NCBI RefSeq assembly: GCF_041381155.1
Contig: NC_091134.1
Span: forward strand, 62,178,902-62,242,901
DNA length: 64,000 nucleotides
Direction of reading: 5' to 3'
Source: Argopecten irradians
Taxonomy: Eukaryota > Mollusca > Bivalvia > Pectinida > Pectinidae
The position numbers and the translations under genes were made by a program. Of the stretch, positions 1 to 12,215 are shown one piece after another. The notes beneath the pieces were generated by a model, which had not been told where the DNA came from, ran no database searches, and saw only the letters and a program-made list of their open reading frames with translations. The first letter of the stretch is position 1, and every line of letters begins with the position of its first letter.

Positions 1-3000
1 ACAGTTATTTATCTATAATATTCCTGAAGTCAACACGTGTGACAATAAGTAGAATATGATAAAACATCCCGTTACCAAACCCAATTCCTCATGATATCCC
101 ACTTTGACATAGGATACCAAAGCGTTACCAGGTCATTAGCGCCCTGGATTAGTCTTACATCAGGCAACAGCTTATTTTGTCATCCTTATTTCAATACATA
201 GATATCTAGGTAATTTCTCTGACTCTTACACAAGATTCCATTAACTGATACCGTTATGAGTTGACATAGATGTACACGTCTGCACCACATCGCCAAACAC
301 TCACAAAGCGAATAGTATTTATTCCCATTCATCCTTTCATACCCGGACGATAATTGGTCGTAATTCACGTACGAATGCTGTGACAAAGACTACATGTCCT
401 TATCGTTTTGTTGATGCTCGTATAGATCTGTTCAGGGGATAAATAATAAAAGTTTGTCATCAGGCGGGTACAGTGCATTGTATTGACTAAATACATTTTA
501 CTTCAACTGGTATATTTTAATGAGAATCGTTACGTTTGTTGTAAGTGGTTGTTTCAGTGGTGTTATTGTTAATATTGGGTGATATATAATCGATACATGA
601 AGATATCAGCCCAAAACGCCAAAAATACTAATTGAATAGTGCTAAAACTTACATCTGTTAAAAAATAAATAAACATCAATGGTTTTCACTGAAATAATTT
701 TAAAAAGTGTTGCACTTTAAGCACGATCTCACGTGCAATGAGACTGTAGTTATGACCTTGGCCCCATGGGAGATAACTCACGCCCTTCTTTGTGACCATC
801 ACAGCTATCCCCATCTCGTAAAGACGGAGACGTGGAGATACAGCCCCAGATAAAACACTGTTGATAATAGGCAGCGTTTTATGTCGGGTTTGCTATTCCT
901 TTATCGACATATTCAATGGCTTTTACATCGCTACTAAAATAAATTTACATAAGTTTACGCGATAAAATATTCGATGAAAAAGGGCGATAAGCTTGTTGAC
1001 AGGGCTTCCACATTGAATGTGCTTTGTGGTTAGTATTCGGTCACCCAAAGGTAATGACGGCAATTTGCAAGACAATTTAGTCTTACGACCAAAATGTCTA
1101 CCGAGGAGCCAGTAAACTCACCCACAGCTATACGGATCCCCCTCCGAGGCGTCTACCTGTGTCGCAGGTAAAAGGCTCAAAATCAAATTAATATGAATTT
1201 GCAACATCGGTCAGCACTGATGTGTACAAAGAAGCAACAAGGGTCCATAAAAAGACCGCGAGATGCTGTAAAACATGTGACAAACTCAATATTCCCACCA
1301 GTTTTATCGTTTAATATCTAAACATTTGTATTTTATGGGAACTGATAAAACAAGTTATTGCGTCTTATACAAATGCAACCCTTCTGTTGGCCTGAGTCAC
1401 ACCATATAAATCTCCACCTCTTCACGGTAGACCCCGAGTTCACGTATTATACAACTGTAATATACAGGGAAAAGTCCATACACTCCCTTGCCACACACCT
1501 GAGAGAAAATGATAAAACTGTGGCTCCACTCAAAGCGAAAAAAGACACAATTTCAAAATGGCCGCCAAATGGGTCATTTCTTAAAATCCGCGTATAAAAA
1601 ATCTATTTAAAATAGAAATGTAATTTTTTGACAAAATTTGCAACGGGCAACTTGCTACAGATATTGATAAATTTTATTTGAAAATCTTATAACTTCTTTG
1701 ATCTATGTCGAAACGAGACTTCAACGGGACTGAAACCTCCTTAATTAATCAGGAACAATCATGTTGAAATTTTGTTCGAATAATGTTGTTCTCCAAGACA
1801 AATAATGAAATTATCTTAAACTCTTGAACAAACTGCTTATGTAGGAAACTTGACATTCAAAACTTCCTGCAAGATACAGCACTAAATATCATATATATAT
1901 ATATTACGAAAATGATTGATAAACAGAAAAAAACTTGAAATCCTAAAGTTTAGTATCTCAACTTCAGACGTTTTGAAAATAATTCAAAGACCATGACAAT
2001 GTCTTTCCATTTGTGTTGATCAATTCGAATTCGGAATTGTTTATTGCTTCCAAAATTGTGAAATTCTTGTCTTTCTGAAATATGTTCAAAGTATTAATTG
2101 TAACATTTTCAATAAATCACGACAGCTGAAAATCTGTCGTTTTAACCAAACTTCACAGAGTTTATTTTTGTGGATTCTAATATGAAATCCTATGTTATAT
2201 CGCTCTTCACTTCTTTGAAAGTTTCATTCGTAATGTAATGTATGGAAAGTAAAAGTGAAACTATTGCCTTTAACGAAATCAATACCAACGAACAAACGAA
2301 CGAACAGATCTTTTATAGATATGACTCTTGTCGCCACGATCTGTTCTCGTTAAGATAAGATTAATACCATATATTCTATGGACGTAGAAAACAGCGCGAA
2401 TGGCTTCACAGACGACGCTCAACTCATTAACAATATAACTCAGTTTTGTCCTACGAAGACATTTACTTTACAGTATCATAGTATGCACAAGTTGCTGACC
2501 ACTTTGTGTGTTTCTCTTATCCAGCCGATCTCCACCGATCCATTACCACCCTCGTGGACATCTATAATGTAGTATTCTGGAGATCTCAGATATAATAAAC
2601 AGCTTTCCTAACATGTCTTTGCTTTTTGTTCCCTATACAGACAACGATAATATGCCAACTGCACCATATCGGAGCAGTGACAATCTAAGACGGCCGTCAC
2701 AATTTCTTCGTTATGTTTTATCGTAAGTAGATGCAAAGAAAAGCGAAAAAAATGAACAGAGTAAAACCAGTATCGAACTATCAGTTAAGAATTAAATGGG
2801 TAGAGGAAGAATATTAAGATTTTGTCTGTCCATTGCAACAAGTGAAACATGCGCCAACATACAACTGATGAAAGGAAAGTGAATGTCATGCTCTATTTGG
2901 AGCTGAACGTTATGAGTATCCCTGTAACAATAAAAACCCATCACAAATATTGGTTATCTTTTTATCTCTACAACTGCCCTTAAATGTGAAAATGCTTGGA

Positions 3001-4300
3001 AAAAAGTCAACAACAGAGAGATCTTTTTGACATCATATATACCATTTGTAATGGTCAAATGACAGTTGACAACAAGTAAGCAATTTCGTAATTGTAAATT
3101 CTACCCAGTTCGGTACATGTTTTAACCCCAGGACAGATACCAACTGAGGACCAGATAGCAGGCTGAATTATTACGTTGGTTATGCAATTATGAATACAAG
3201 AAAACCAGAAATACTTAACAAATATGAGTTTACTTCGTCTGTGTTAATTCATATATTTTGTCCAATGATTGGTAGAAGTAGCCCTCTGAAATTGTATGCA
3301 ACGTCTATACTAAAATATAAAAATATACTTGCAGGATGTCCTATATATTATTTAGACCTTTTTCTAAATCAAACACTAGCTGTCACCCGATGAATGTTGC
3401 CGTATTCCTTGATAGCATGTAAAGTATATCCAAGGTTAAATTAGACTTTCAAGTGTCATATCACTTTCATTATATTTTATTAATACATCAAGAACATATA
3501 TGAAATATCGGTATAATCGATAAAAAAATAATTTCAATGTTATCAACGTAAAGAAAGCTAATTTAATATACAGGGATTATTTTGAAATCTGGCAGTGTTT
3601 AATGCCCTCATCCAAAGACAGGCTGCTTTAACGTCAAAAAGAGAAAGGAGTCGACACCAATTTCTTTCTATTGATGTGAAAAGGGTTTTATAGCCAATAA
3701 GTTTTCACCACAAAAGATCACGAGATTCGGCCCTCTGTGGTGATTGATATTACTTAAAGTGCCTGTATCCCGACTCAGGGGTCATCAGGAGTCAGTACAG
3801 CGACATTTATTGTAGTTGCGGTGCATTACGTGAAGAAGGGCAGACAACTCTAATAGGTGTATAATGAGAGAGACATCGGGGCTGCAGAGGCATGCAGTGT
3901 TGTTCAGTAACGTCACTAATTTCCCTGTCTTATCGGGCGAACAACACGCCATTTGTTATGTCGTTTGTCAGAATAAAACATTTAGACTGAATTCATTGTG
4001 ATGTTCTATAGAGTTGTAAACATCCCCGTTAAAGACTCGTCGTTATCGTTTACTTTTGTATGTCTAGTGCAATCTCGGAAAGGTAGAATTCCCCAGTCAG
4101 TGTCATTTCACTATCAGAGACCGTTTAAAACTTTTCAGCACAGCAGCCACATGAATATGAATGCATTGCTTTGAGGTAAATCAACGAGCAGGATCGTAAA
4201 TAAAGTTTGTTCAGCATTTAAACAGGACGCATTGCTTCAAAGCAATAAGAAATGCATATGAAATAGTTATTCTAAAATGGTTAGTCTGGAATGGTTAGTA
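1..4300. other. No recognisable gene
   Basis: AT-rich sequence with only short chance ORFs (at most 79 codons), no coding bias, no RNA gene recognised. A small inverted repeat (GAACAGATC/GATCTGTTC) lies around 2303-2350. Confidence 0.6.
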
Positions 4301-4314
4301 TGAAATTATTAAGG

Positions 4315-5084
4315 TTAACCAAAAACAAAAATGTAGCCAAGATGTTGATACAAGTACAAGGCACAATAACCCGTAGGACAAATTTCATATAAACAAGACA
4401 CCAAAATCTGCAGGAAATGTAAGAAAGGTGTCGATAAGGGCACAAAAACCCGTAGGACAAATTTCATAGAAACACAATACCAAAATATGTAGGAAATAAA
4501 AGAAAGGTGTTGATACGGGTATAAAAACCAGTATGAAAAAATTCTTAGAGACAAGATACCAAAAACTGCAAGAAATGTAAGAAAGGTGTTGATACGGGTA
4601 CAAAAACCCGTAGGACAAATTTCTTAGAAACAGGATATGAATTTTTTTTTAGGAAATCTTAGAAATGTGTTGATACGGCCGTATGACAAATTTCATAGAA
4701 ACACGATAACAAAAACTACCGGAAATATAAGAAAGGTGTAGATAAGGGTACAAAAATTCCGTAGGACAAATTTCATAGAAACAAGATACCAAAAATTACA
4801 TGAAATGTAAGATAGGTGTTGATACGTGCACAAAAACCCATAGGACAAATTTCATAGAAACACGATAACAAAAACTACAGGAAATGTAAGAAAGGTGTAG
4901 ATAAGGGTATAAAAATTCCGTAGGACAAATTTCCTAGAAAGAAGATACCAAAAACTACAGGAAATGTAAGAAAGGTGTAGATAAGGGTATAAAAATTCCG
5001 TAGGACAAATTTCCTAGAAAGAAGATACCAAAAACTACAGGAAATGTAAGAAAGGTGTTGATACGTGCACAAAAACGCATAGGA
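4315..5084 (+). repeat. ~80-bp minisatellite, about ten diverged copies
   Basis: Units of 79-81 nt built around GTAAGAAAGGTGTTGATACG, ACCCGTAGGACAAATTTC and GATACCAAAAACTAC. Copies diverge by point changes and small indels. The array resumes at 5914-5960 after an 813-bp insertion. The short ORFs across it are artefacts of the period. Confidence 0.92.
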
Positions 5085-5092
5085 CAACTTTC

Positions 5093-5905
5093 GGAACACA
5101 TCTAGTATAGCGGACCCCATTTTTTCCGCGAAATATCACGAGTTTATTGACGGCGACCTGTATATATAGAGACCGCGTGAGCGGGCGGTCAAAAATTAAA
5201 AATATGGGTTTTTATGCAAAAAAATGTTAAAATTTGAGCTTACCGTGTCCTTTTTTGGTTAAAAACTGAAGTTTTCAACAAAGTTTTTAACTAGGGATCA
5301 TGCGGAAAACATTGTAGACTGTACGAGAAAAAAATTCGGGATTTCGTTTTGGTTGTTAGCCGAGCACGCGCTGAACATGCGCAATGAGTGATTTTACGGA
5401 CTTTGATTTTATTTGTAAACACAAGTACACGTGTAGTTTACGATGGTGACGATTCGAATGAATGATATATGACAGAAATAATGAAAACGTGGCAATATCC
5501 ATCCACTGGCTTATTGAAATTGGATCATTATTCAGTTTGTCAGGTAAATATTGCTCAACAGAGGAAAATTTGGCGTGGAAAAGACAGCGACTCAGTGTTC
5601 ACATGTGCTGGCCATGGTCCAAACATTATCGAAGATCACACTGAGGCCAAAGTTCCTTTCAAACGTCCTAGAATTGTTTTTTTAGATATTTCAAATGCTA
5701 CAAAAACAGTTAAGATGAGTTCAAGATGTAAAATTGAGGTTTTTTTTTTTTCTTTTCTCGGGGGTTTCACCCCCGAACCCCCGTCGGCTCTTCGAAGCGG
5801 TGATTCAAAATGGCGACATATTTACATGACCCGTAGCAACCTCTGACATGCGCACTGATTATTATGTTTCTAAACTTCCGGGGTCCGCTATACTAGAAAC
5901 TTCCC
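5093..5905. mobile_element. 813-bp inverted-repeat element with 8-bp target duplication
   Basis: The inner 18-bp terminal inverted repeat (TCTAGTATAGCGGACCCC) is perfect at 5101-5118 and 5880-5897, and weaker matching extends outward to GGAA. It is flanked by CAACTTTC at 5085-5092 and 5906-5913, while other minisatellite units read CAAATTTC there, so the matching flanks are probably a target-site duplication. Eight bp suggests a hAT- or P-like transposase. The 125-codon ORF inside has no recognised domain, so the element is treated as non-autonomous. Confidence 0.8.
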
Positions 5906-6029
5906 CAACTTTCATAGAAACAAGATACCAAAAACTACAGGAAAAGTAAGAAAGGTGTTGATACAGATAGAGACATGAACAACAGAATGAACTATATTAA
6001 CAGAGACACGAAAAACCAAAACCTGGAGT

Positions 6030-6192
6030 TGTTGTGCGTAGTGAGAGACTTGAAAAAGCCGTGTTAGTTCATGTTTTATTCGTTTTACAAGTAATAACGT
6101 TACAAACGTGACGTCACAAAGCTATGACGTCACAATGCACTATGGCGCGCAAAGGCATACACAATGTTAGTGAAATACATAATGTATCTGCA
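6030..6192 (-). repeat. BEL/Pao 3' LTR
   Basis: Matches the right LTR over about 150 bp with a handful of substitutions, then carries about 9 extra bases (CATAATGTA) near its inner end. CRE octamers lie at 6109-6116 and 6125-6132. Confidence 0.88.
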
Positions 6193-6244
6193 TTGATGTA
6201 ATAAGGTTACGAAACTAAAACTATTGTTCGCGTTGTGTAATTTT

Positions 6245-6842
6245 TTATGATTTGGTCAGTCTCTCACTTCTTCTTGGTTCATTTACATTTATTTCTAACG
6301 GAAACAGTTTTGTGATGGGTCTGTTAGCTCTTCCGCTACGTGTTCTCACTATAGCAGCTCTCGAGTGTTCGTCGCCTCCAATGATAAGGTCCTCCACTAC
6401 TCCCAATTTCCAATAGATCCGTTTTGTATCGTCGTGAATTTGTACCACATCACCAATCTTAATCGTTTCTTTGACGGTACCAGATGCGCGTTGGAATTCT
6501 CGTAGAGATGTGAGATATTCCTTCTTCCACCGTGTCCAGATATGTTGCAGTATTTCCGTTTTACGAGAATACTGGTTGTTTAAAGTTACATGTGAAACTG
6601 GTCCATGAGGAGTCTGTCTTTCATCGGGATACACGGGTGATGATATTCTGCGTCCGTAAAGTAAGTGTGACGGAGTGAGTGGTTCTGGATCTCTGTTGTC
6701 TACGGACACGTGTGTTATAGGACGGTCATTGATGATCATCTCGACTTCTGAGATGAGTGTGGATAACTCCTCCATAGTAATGTAGGCTGATCCAAGTACT
6801 TTGAATATAGTTGTTTTGACTATTCCTATTAAACGTTCCCAG
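6245..6842 (-). pseudogene. BEL/Pao integrase C-terminal remnant (DUF5641-like)
   Basis: Begins with a WERLIG-type motif right at the deletion junction, then EVEMIINDRPITHVS and PLTPSHLLYGR, and ends in a DUF5641-like tail (RTRSGRANRPITKLFPLE). It is in a different frame from gag. Only the last part of the integrase core remains. Confidence 0.9.
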
Positions 6843-7938
6843 ATTTAAATCGCAGTTTACAGGGGCATGTATTCCTTTGCAATACGCACACGGTCTTGAA
6901 TTGATATCGAACTTTGCTTGCTTTGATACTGAACTATTGGTTGACTTCCGCGAGGTACGATAACCGTTGTTACCGTTGGTGAGAAACGTAGCAGTAGGCC
7001 TAGTTGTTGTGTCGGATTCACGTTCGATTAAGAAATTTGTTGAATCACGAATGCATATTTCTTGTTTGATACTCTCTAGTACTGAATGTAAATCCCAGTG
7101 GTCACTTCCGTTCTGACGCGTAATATCCCTGAGAAAATCACGAGGTAGTTTCCTAAGAATGATGGGTACCAGTAGGGCCGAATAAGATTCCGCTTGGGTA
7201 CCAAGAGATTCGAGACTTCGAATATAGGTTTCCGTCTTGTCTAAATAACTCCGTAACTCTACAATGTCTCGTGGAGCCGGTAATTCTACTAAGTTTTGCA
7301 TATATGCGTTCACGATTTTGTGATTCTGTCCATACCTCTCAACTAAAACATCGATTGCCTGTCCGTAATTAGTGTTCGTCAGTGTAAAACCGGACACTGC
7401 CTGAAGTGCCTCCCCACGCAAAAGTGAGCGAAGATAACTAAACTTCTCAACATTTGATAAACACACTTTGTTGTGAATACTGCTTTCGAAACAGTCCCAG
7501 AAAGTTTGCCAATCAAGAAGATTTCCCGAAAATGTGGGTAGGTCTAGCTTTGGTAATTTATGGCTGTTGTTTGATAATGGAATGTAATCCGGGGCGTTAG
7601 CATTGAGACTCTGATTCAAAGCCCGTGTAAACGTTGGACGTTCTCTTCCCATTGTATTTGTCAAAGCATTAGAATGTTCTTTAATCTTAAGATTTAAGTT
7701 AATCATATACTCATCTGAATCCTCTATCTCTGTTCCGATGTCTTCATCCTCTGTCATCGCATTCAGTACCTGATCATCTAGTTTCTAGTAGATTTCTCTT
7801 TTCCGTTAGAGTCCTCGCGTATTCTTCCAGCGTAGCTTCATCAAAATTGCAACCTTCCGAAATCTTCCTCAATATTTTAGTTGCAGCACCCCGATGTCCC
7901 GTACGAATCGATTTTAACTTTCCGAGTTCCATTTCGTT
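6840..7938 (-). pseudogene. BEL/Pao gag remnant (DUF1759, zinc knuckle)
   Basis: Two overlapping pieces: the N-terminal part (MELGKLKSIRTGHRGAATKI onward) and the main part with LPKLDLPTFSGNLLDWQTFW, VERYGQNHKIVNAYMQNLVE and a CAYCKGIHAPVNC knuckle. A one-base frameshift near 7785 separates them. It matches Gag of BEL/Pao elements and ends at the internal deletion. Confidence 0.9.
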
Positions 7939-7948
7939 GACCCGATGA

Positions 7949-7959
7949 TCACGGCACCA
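7949..7959 (-). other. Retrotransposon primer-binding site (tRNA-His)
   Basis: On the minus strand TGGTGCCGTGA follows the LTR after 3 nt. This is complementary to the 3' end of eukaryotic tRNA-His (TCACGGCACCA), an 11-base match. Confidence 0.7.
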
Positions 7960-7962
7960 AAA

Positions 7963-8119
7963 TGTTGTGCGTAGTGAGAGACTTGACAAAGCCGTGTTAG
8001 TTCATGGTTTATTCGTTCTACAAGTAATAACGTTACAAACGTGACGTCACAAAGCTATGACGTCACAATGTACTATGGCGCGCAAAGGCATACACAATGT
8101 TAGTGAAATATCTGCGACA
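7963..8119 (-). repeat. BEL/Pao 5' LTR
   Basis: 157 bp, TG...CA ends when read on the + strand, then the target duplication GGAGT. It contains two TGACGTCA (CRE) octamers at 8042-8049 and 8058-8065. Confidence 0.9.
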
Positions 8120-8131
8120 GGAGTAAAGATA

Positions 8132-8947
8132 TTAAGGTAGACCGTCCCTTCTGGTTTCCTCTCATGGATTTCGTTCATTTTTTGATATTTTGATTTTAGG
8201 TATACCCTGATCACAAAAACCGCATAAAAATCATATGTCACCGGGTTAATTTTTCTTCCAGGGTTGCTTAAAGATATGTACAAATGACTTAATAATCCGG
8301 ATTTTAAGGATTTTTAAATAAATAATATTTCCTCCCTGTAGCATCCCTTAACATATAAATAATATACCTGTAACATGTTCATACCTTCAGTAGGTGATAT
8401 AGAATTCATTACTATATCCAATAAGCTGGGTTTTCCACAATAAAACGAAATATCGTTATTTTAAAATTAAGTCCGGACCCAATTTTAGTGAAAAATTGCA
8501 TAAAAATAGTAATATTTTCTTTTTTTCTGAAAAAATGATCTCAGGAAAAATCGATTTTTTAGAATTTCCATGAAGACTGGCTTATTTGCAATACGAAAAG
8601 CCAATAAAAAGTATACCTCACCGCATTATTTTTCAAATTATGACCGATTTGCTTCCTACAACCCCTTAAATTTTGGTCTGAAAATGTTAAAAAATAGGCG
8701 AATCTGTAGCACTTTTCAACGTTTTATGTTATTCATCTACCCTTGTTAGTTTTTACCGATTGGCACACCTTTATATTTATACACTTCAAGTAAACACTCG
8801 AAAAGGTTCTAGACGAAATACTTGCTCGAATGCCGATTTCAGAAGCGAGTTGTAATAGGTGGGTACGGAGAAATAAAATACGTTTGCCGGGATTCGGATA
8901 GCGACGTAACAAACGTATGACGTCACAGAAGGGACGGTCTACGTTAA
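8132..8947. mobile_element. 816-bp MITE with TTAA ends
   Basis: TTAAGGTAGACCGTCCCTTC at 8132 is inverted at the right end (GGGACGGTCTACGTTAA, to 8947) with one mismatch in about 22. No transposase coding. TTAA at both ends fits TTAA-specific insertion. It starts 8 bp outside the BEL/Pao target duplication. Confidence 0.85.
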
Positions 8948-9109
8948 TTAATATAGAGATGAGACACTAGAAACTGAAGTGAAGATGTTAATACAGACAC
9001 GAAAAACCAAAACCTATTGAGAAGAATAAAATACGAATAAATAACTGTTACAAGTTCAGTTCGGAATACATAAAAAATGAGATAACGTTTGGCACACGCT
9101 ACTAGTCGT

Positions 9110-9370
9110 CCTATCTTTGGATTTGAAAAATAGCAATATTTCGTTTTATAGCAGAAAATTTAGCTTATTTGATATACTGTAGTTATAAATTATATTGCTC
9201 AATAGTGAAGGTATGAACATGATGTTACAGGGAAGAAATATTAATTCTTATAAAAAATCCTTAAAATCCGGAAAATCAAGTCATTTGTACATCAAGCAAC
9301 CCCGGAAGAACAATGAACCTGGTGACATGTAAAAATTAAATATAATTCTCAATATAAAACCAGAAGCTTA
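9110..9370. mobile_element. Truncated, inverted copy of the 8132-8947 element
   Basis: Sequence such as AAATCCTTAAAATCCGG and TCATTTGTACAT at 9250-9295 is the reverse complement of 8255-8340. The match continues from about 9110 to AAACCAGAAG at 9357-9366, corresponding to the inside of the left terminal repeat. The outer terminal repeat is missing. Confidence 0.75.
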
Positions 9371-9802
9371 CCGTGCGTTCCATTTGCGGATTCGTATCAG
9401 TTGTACTAAAGTGATATGGCACCGCCAAATGGAACGCGTTTGGATTTTTTCCATGATGGCGGCATCCACATGAATGATACGCTTCTAATATATATAAAAG
9501 CCAATTATTTTCGGTGTTAACAATACAATAGATATAAAAGTAAAAAATAAATAGTTTCGCAATATATTGAAATAAAAAAATCCATGTAATCAAATATAAA
9601 TAATCTCTGTCTTGTTTTCAACAAAGAAAACATTCTGATCATAAATGAAAAACTCTGGGTCCGCCATCTTGGACCCAAGTGGTACGCTTCTGAAAACGAA
9701 GCACACGTACCGGTACAGTTCTGCTGGAACAGGCCATTTGAGATACAAAACATTCGTATCGATACAACTCAACTGGTACGAATCTGCAAATGGAACACAT
9801 GG
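9371..9802. mobile_element. ~430-bp MITE with ~30-bp terminal inverted repeats
   Basis: GTTCCATTTGCGGATTCGTA at 9377 is inverted at 9770-9796 (TACGAATCTGCAAATGGAAC) with few mismatches. Several of these are CG/TG or CG/CA changes, suggesting methyl-CpG decay. No coding region; the ORFs inside are chance. Confidence 0.82.
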
Positions 9803-9849
9803 AATAACATAAAAAGTAGTCACAAGTGGCGCCAGTTCATCAACAGGGA

Positions 9850-10500
9850 GAGTTAAATGCGGGTATCACAAGGGAGTGTCTTAGGTCACACCCTCTTTTT
9901 ATTATAATATATGTGAATGAAATTCCGGAAATTCTAAAGTGTGGTGAATCTATTTGCTGATGACACCAAGTTATACTCTGAAATACATCTCAAGAAGATT
10001 GTCAGGAGTTTCAGAGCAAGATTGATAAAATATCAGATTGGACAGAGGTATGGCCCATAAAGCTAAACAAGGGAAAACGTAAACACGTGAAAATGGAAAC
10101 GTGATGTCTAACAGCCCATACAGCATTAATGAGGACGGTAACAACAGGATTTCATTGAAAAGGATTAGTAGTGAAAAAGTCCCGTGAGTTACAGTGGACA
10201 ATATCCTTAAATTTACAGAGCAAATCAACAAAGCAGTAACCGTCAATCTATGAAACTATGCAGAAGGTGTTTAGGCTTTCCAACACTCGAATACACAGAC
10301 TAAAGGCGGATTTGTTTCGTTTAGCATCCTATCGACATCCAGGGTCGTAATGCAACGAAACTTTTAACATCAACAAACAGAAGGGATCACACGACAAATT
10401 TACTATCCTCTCAATAGGTCATGTAGCCGATATTTTGTAATACCGAGGAACTAATTATAAGATAGACAACTCCTAAAAGCTACGTAAAAACTCTGTTGGA
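9850..10500 (+). pseudogene. Decayed non-LTR (LINE) reverse transcriptase remnant
   Basis: Broken frames show Q-G-S-V-L-G near 9866, VNEIPEI near 9912, FADDTKLYSE near 9950 (the FADD catalytic box), a WxxxxNKGKxKHVKM-like segment near 10040-10090, and VTVDNILKFTEQINKAV near 10190-10240. These are consecutive motifs of the RT palm/thumb of jockey/CR1-type elements. Multiple stops and frameshifts make it non-functional. Confidence 0.8.
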
Positions 10501-10832
10501 CAGCTGCTGCACTGTCACTACGCAATTTGAAAAATGTATGCTCTTATTATTTCCAATTTAATTCTGTTAAAATAACAGTTATTTTTTAAATTGTATCGTT
10601 TCTTACAAAATGCACGGCGACACTACAATATGGCAGACATTCCCAAAACGGAAGTTGGGATTGATATTTTTAACTTGAACCCCAAATATTGGTTAGTGTT
10701 CTGGTCCCGTTTACAATACATGGTTTAGTTTTTAAAATCAATGTTTCGTTTCTACAATCTAGGCAGTTCTTTTATTAAATCTGTTTGTTTTTATGTGTTT
10801 TTTTTTCACTTACAATGTACACAATATCACTG

Positions 10833-11182
10833 AAAGATGCTCCACCACTGACAAATGGTATTTTTTCTCTATCAAAAACAGAAGCAGACGATTTAGTATT
10901 TTTCTTCAGTTACAAAAGCTACTTACTTTCCCCGATTACCACAATTGAAAAGTTTGAGCTTCTAATTTTACTGCAAGTTAAAAATATGAAAAATAATTAA
11001 TTGCATCCCGAAAAAATTCCGTGGCACTATATCCTAAATGGAATGAAGTACTGATTGTGCATGTACCAAAGACAAAATAAATTATTTTATATTGTTTTTT
11101 GTGTTAGTTAGACATACATAAACACCAATTATTGTTCAAATGATAAATATCATTTATACTTTGTCGGCGGTGGAGCATCTTT
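10833..11182. mobile_element. 350-bp MITE with 23-bp terminal inverted repeats
   Basis: AAAGATGCTCCACCACTG at 10833-10850 and its inverse at 11160-11182 (CGGTGGAGCATCTTT) match at 21 of 23 positions. The interior is AT-rich and contains only a chance 71-codon ORF. Confidence 0.83.
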
Positions 11183-12139
11183 AGTTATACACAAATTTAT
11201 AATTGTATGGTAATATATAATAGTATAGTGATATGTTTCAGTACAATGACGTACAATTGATATAAAATATACTTACACTACTGGCTCCATGCGAGTCAAT
11301 TTATTAAAAAGAGTCAGCGACATCCGTCCGTTTAGTTTGAGAATTAAGTCCCAGGCAAGGAGCGATGGAGCTGGGAGGACGGGTTTATTTGGCTTACAAT
11401 GTTAATGTTTTATGGACTTTTACAATGTTTATATGCAGATACAATTTCAATGTGTTCCTAGTGTGGTCCCAAAGCGTATCAAATCGGGGATGGGGATTAT
11501 AACGATGCTGTTAGAGTTCGATATGTTCTAATTACCTTACCCCATATTTTATCCTGCATTGCTGCTCAGACATATATCTGTTACTTGAAGTTCATCAAGA
11601 AAAACAAAACCTTTGGGCATCTGCAGAAAAGCAGAAATCCCTCTTTGTTTTAATTAACGACATTAAAATATTGCCGCGACAGATTTTATATATTAGAAAG
11701 TCCAAACACATGGGATATAATTATTTCGAGTTATCTGCTCATTACAACACATGTACAATGTCATATCTGATTATCTATATTGTCACACTTATGAAAAATT
11801 TGCAATTTGTCGTCTATCTCGTGAGGAATTGGACTCGGTAAGTCTATCTAACCATTGACCATAGATACTTTATGCTTTATTGACTCTGTTCTCTTCGCTC
11901 TAGTTTCAACTCCAGCAGGCCGTGCATATAAATTATATGTTGATTTTAGTAGCCTCTTTAATTAGTCTACATGCGAACTATAAAGATCCCTGCCAGTTCA
12001 TATCTTTAAGACAACTAAACAAGATACAGATCCATACCTTTGTGTCTTCGTCCTACGCCAGTCCCTCGCTCCTACCTTTCTGTGACCAACGCAATGCCTA
12101 TCTGACTCTTTGGTTGCAAGGCTCATAGCAACAAATAAC
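11183..12139. other. No recognisable gene
   Basis: AT-rich, short ORFs without coding character on both strands; no RNA gene or repeat recognised. Confidence 0.55.
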
Positions 12140-12215
12140 AAATGCATCATGGGCAATTCATATTGTGACGTCATATGCATTAGACCTATATGACGTCACA
12201 ATACCCATGCATTGT
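12140..12215. repeat. Palindrome carrying two CRE octamers
   Basis: Perfect 16-bp arms TATTGTGACGTCATAT (12161-12176) and ATATGACGTCACAATA (12188-12203) around an 11-bp loop. Weaker arm extension includes ATGCATcatGGG on the left and CCCATGCAT on the right. It may be a tiny foldback element or a bidirectional CREB/ATF site. Confidence 0.8.

Larger units (their letters stand above)
6030..8119 (-). mobile_element. BEL/Pao LTR retrotransposon, internally deleted
   Basis: Near-identical LTRs (6030-~6192 and 7963-8119) flank coding remnants on the minus strand. The element sits between GGAGT at 6025-6029 and 8120-8124, a 5-bp target duplication. Next to the right LTR (the 5' LTR) is a primer-binding site complementary to the 3' end of tRNA-His. 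Gag with a DUF1759-type region and a CX2CX3HX4C zinc knuckle is fused near 6840 to the C-terminal part of integrase. Protease, reverse transcriptase, RNase H and most of integrase are absent, so it cannot move by itself. Confidence 0.93.

Noticed and set aside
5161..5190. GACCGC...GCGGTC hairpin inside the 813-bp element as a promoter or terminator
   Set aside because: A six-base stem is too short to support a function, and it is best regarded as part of the transposon's interior.
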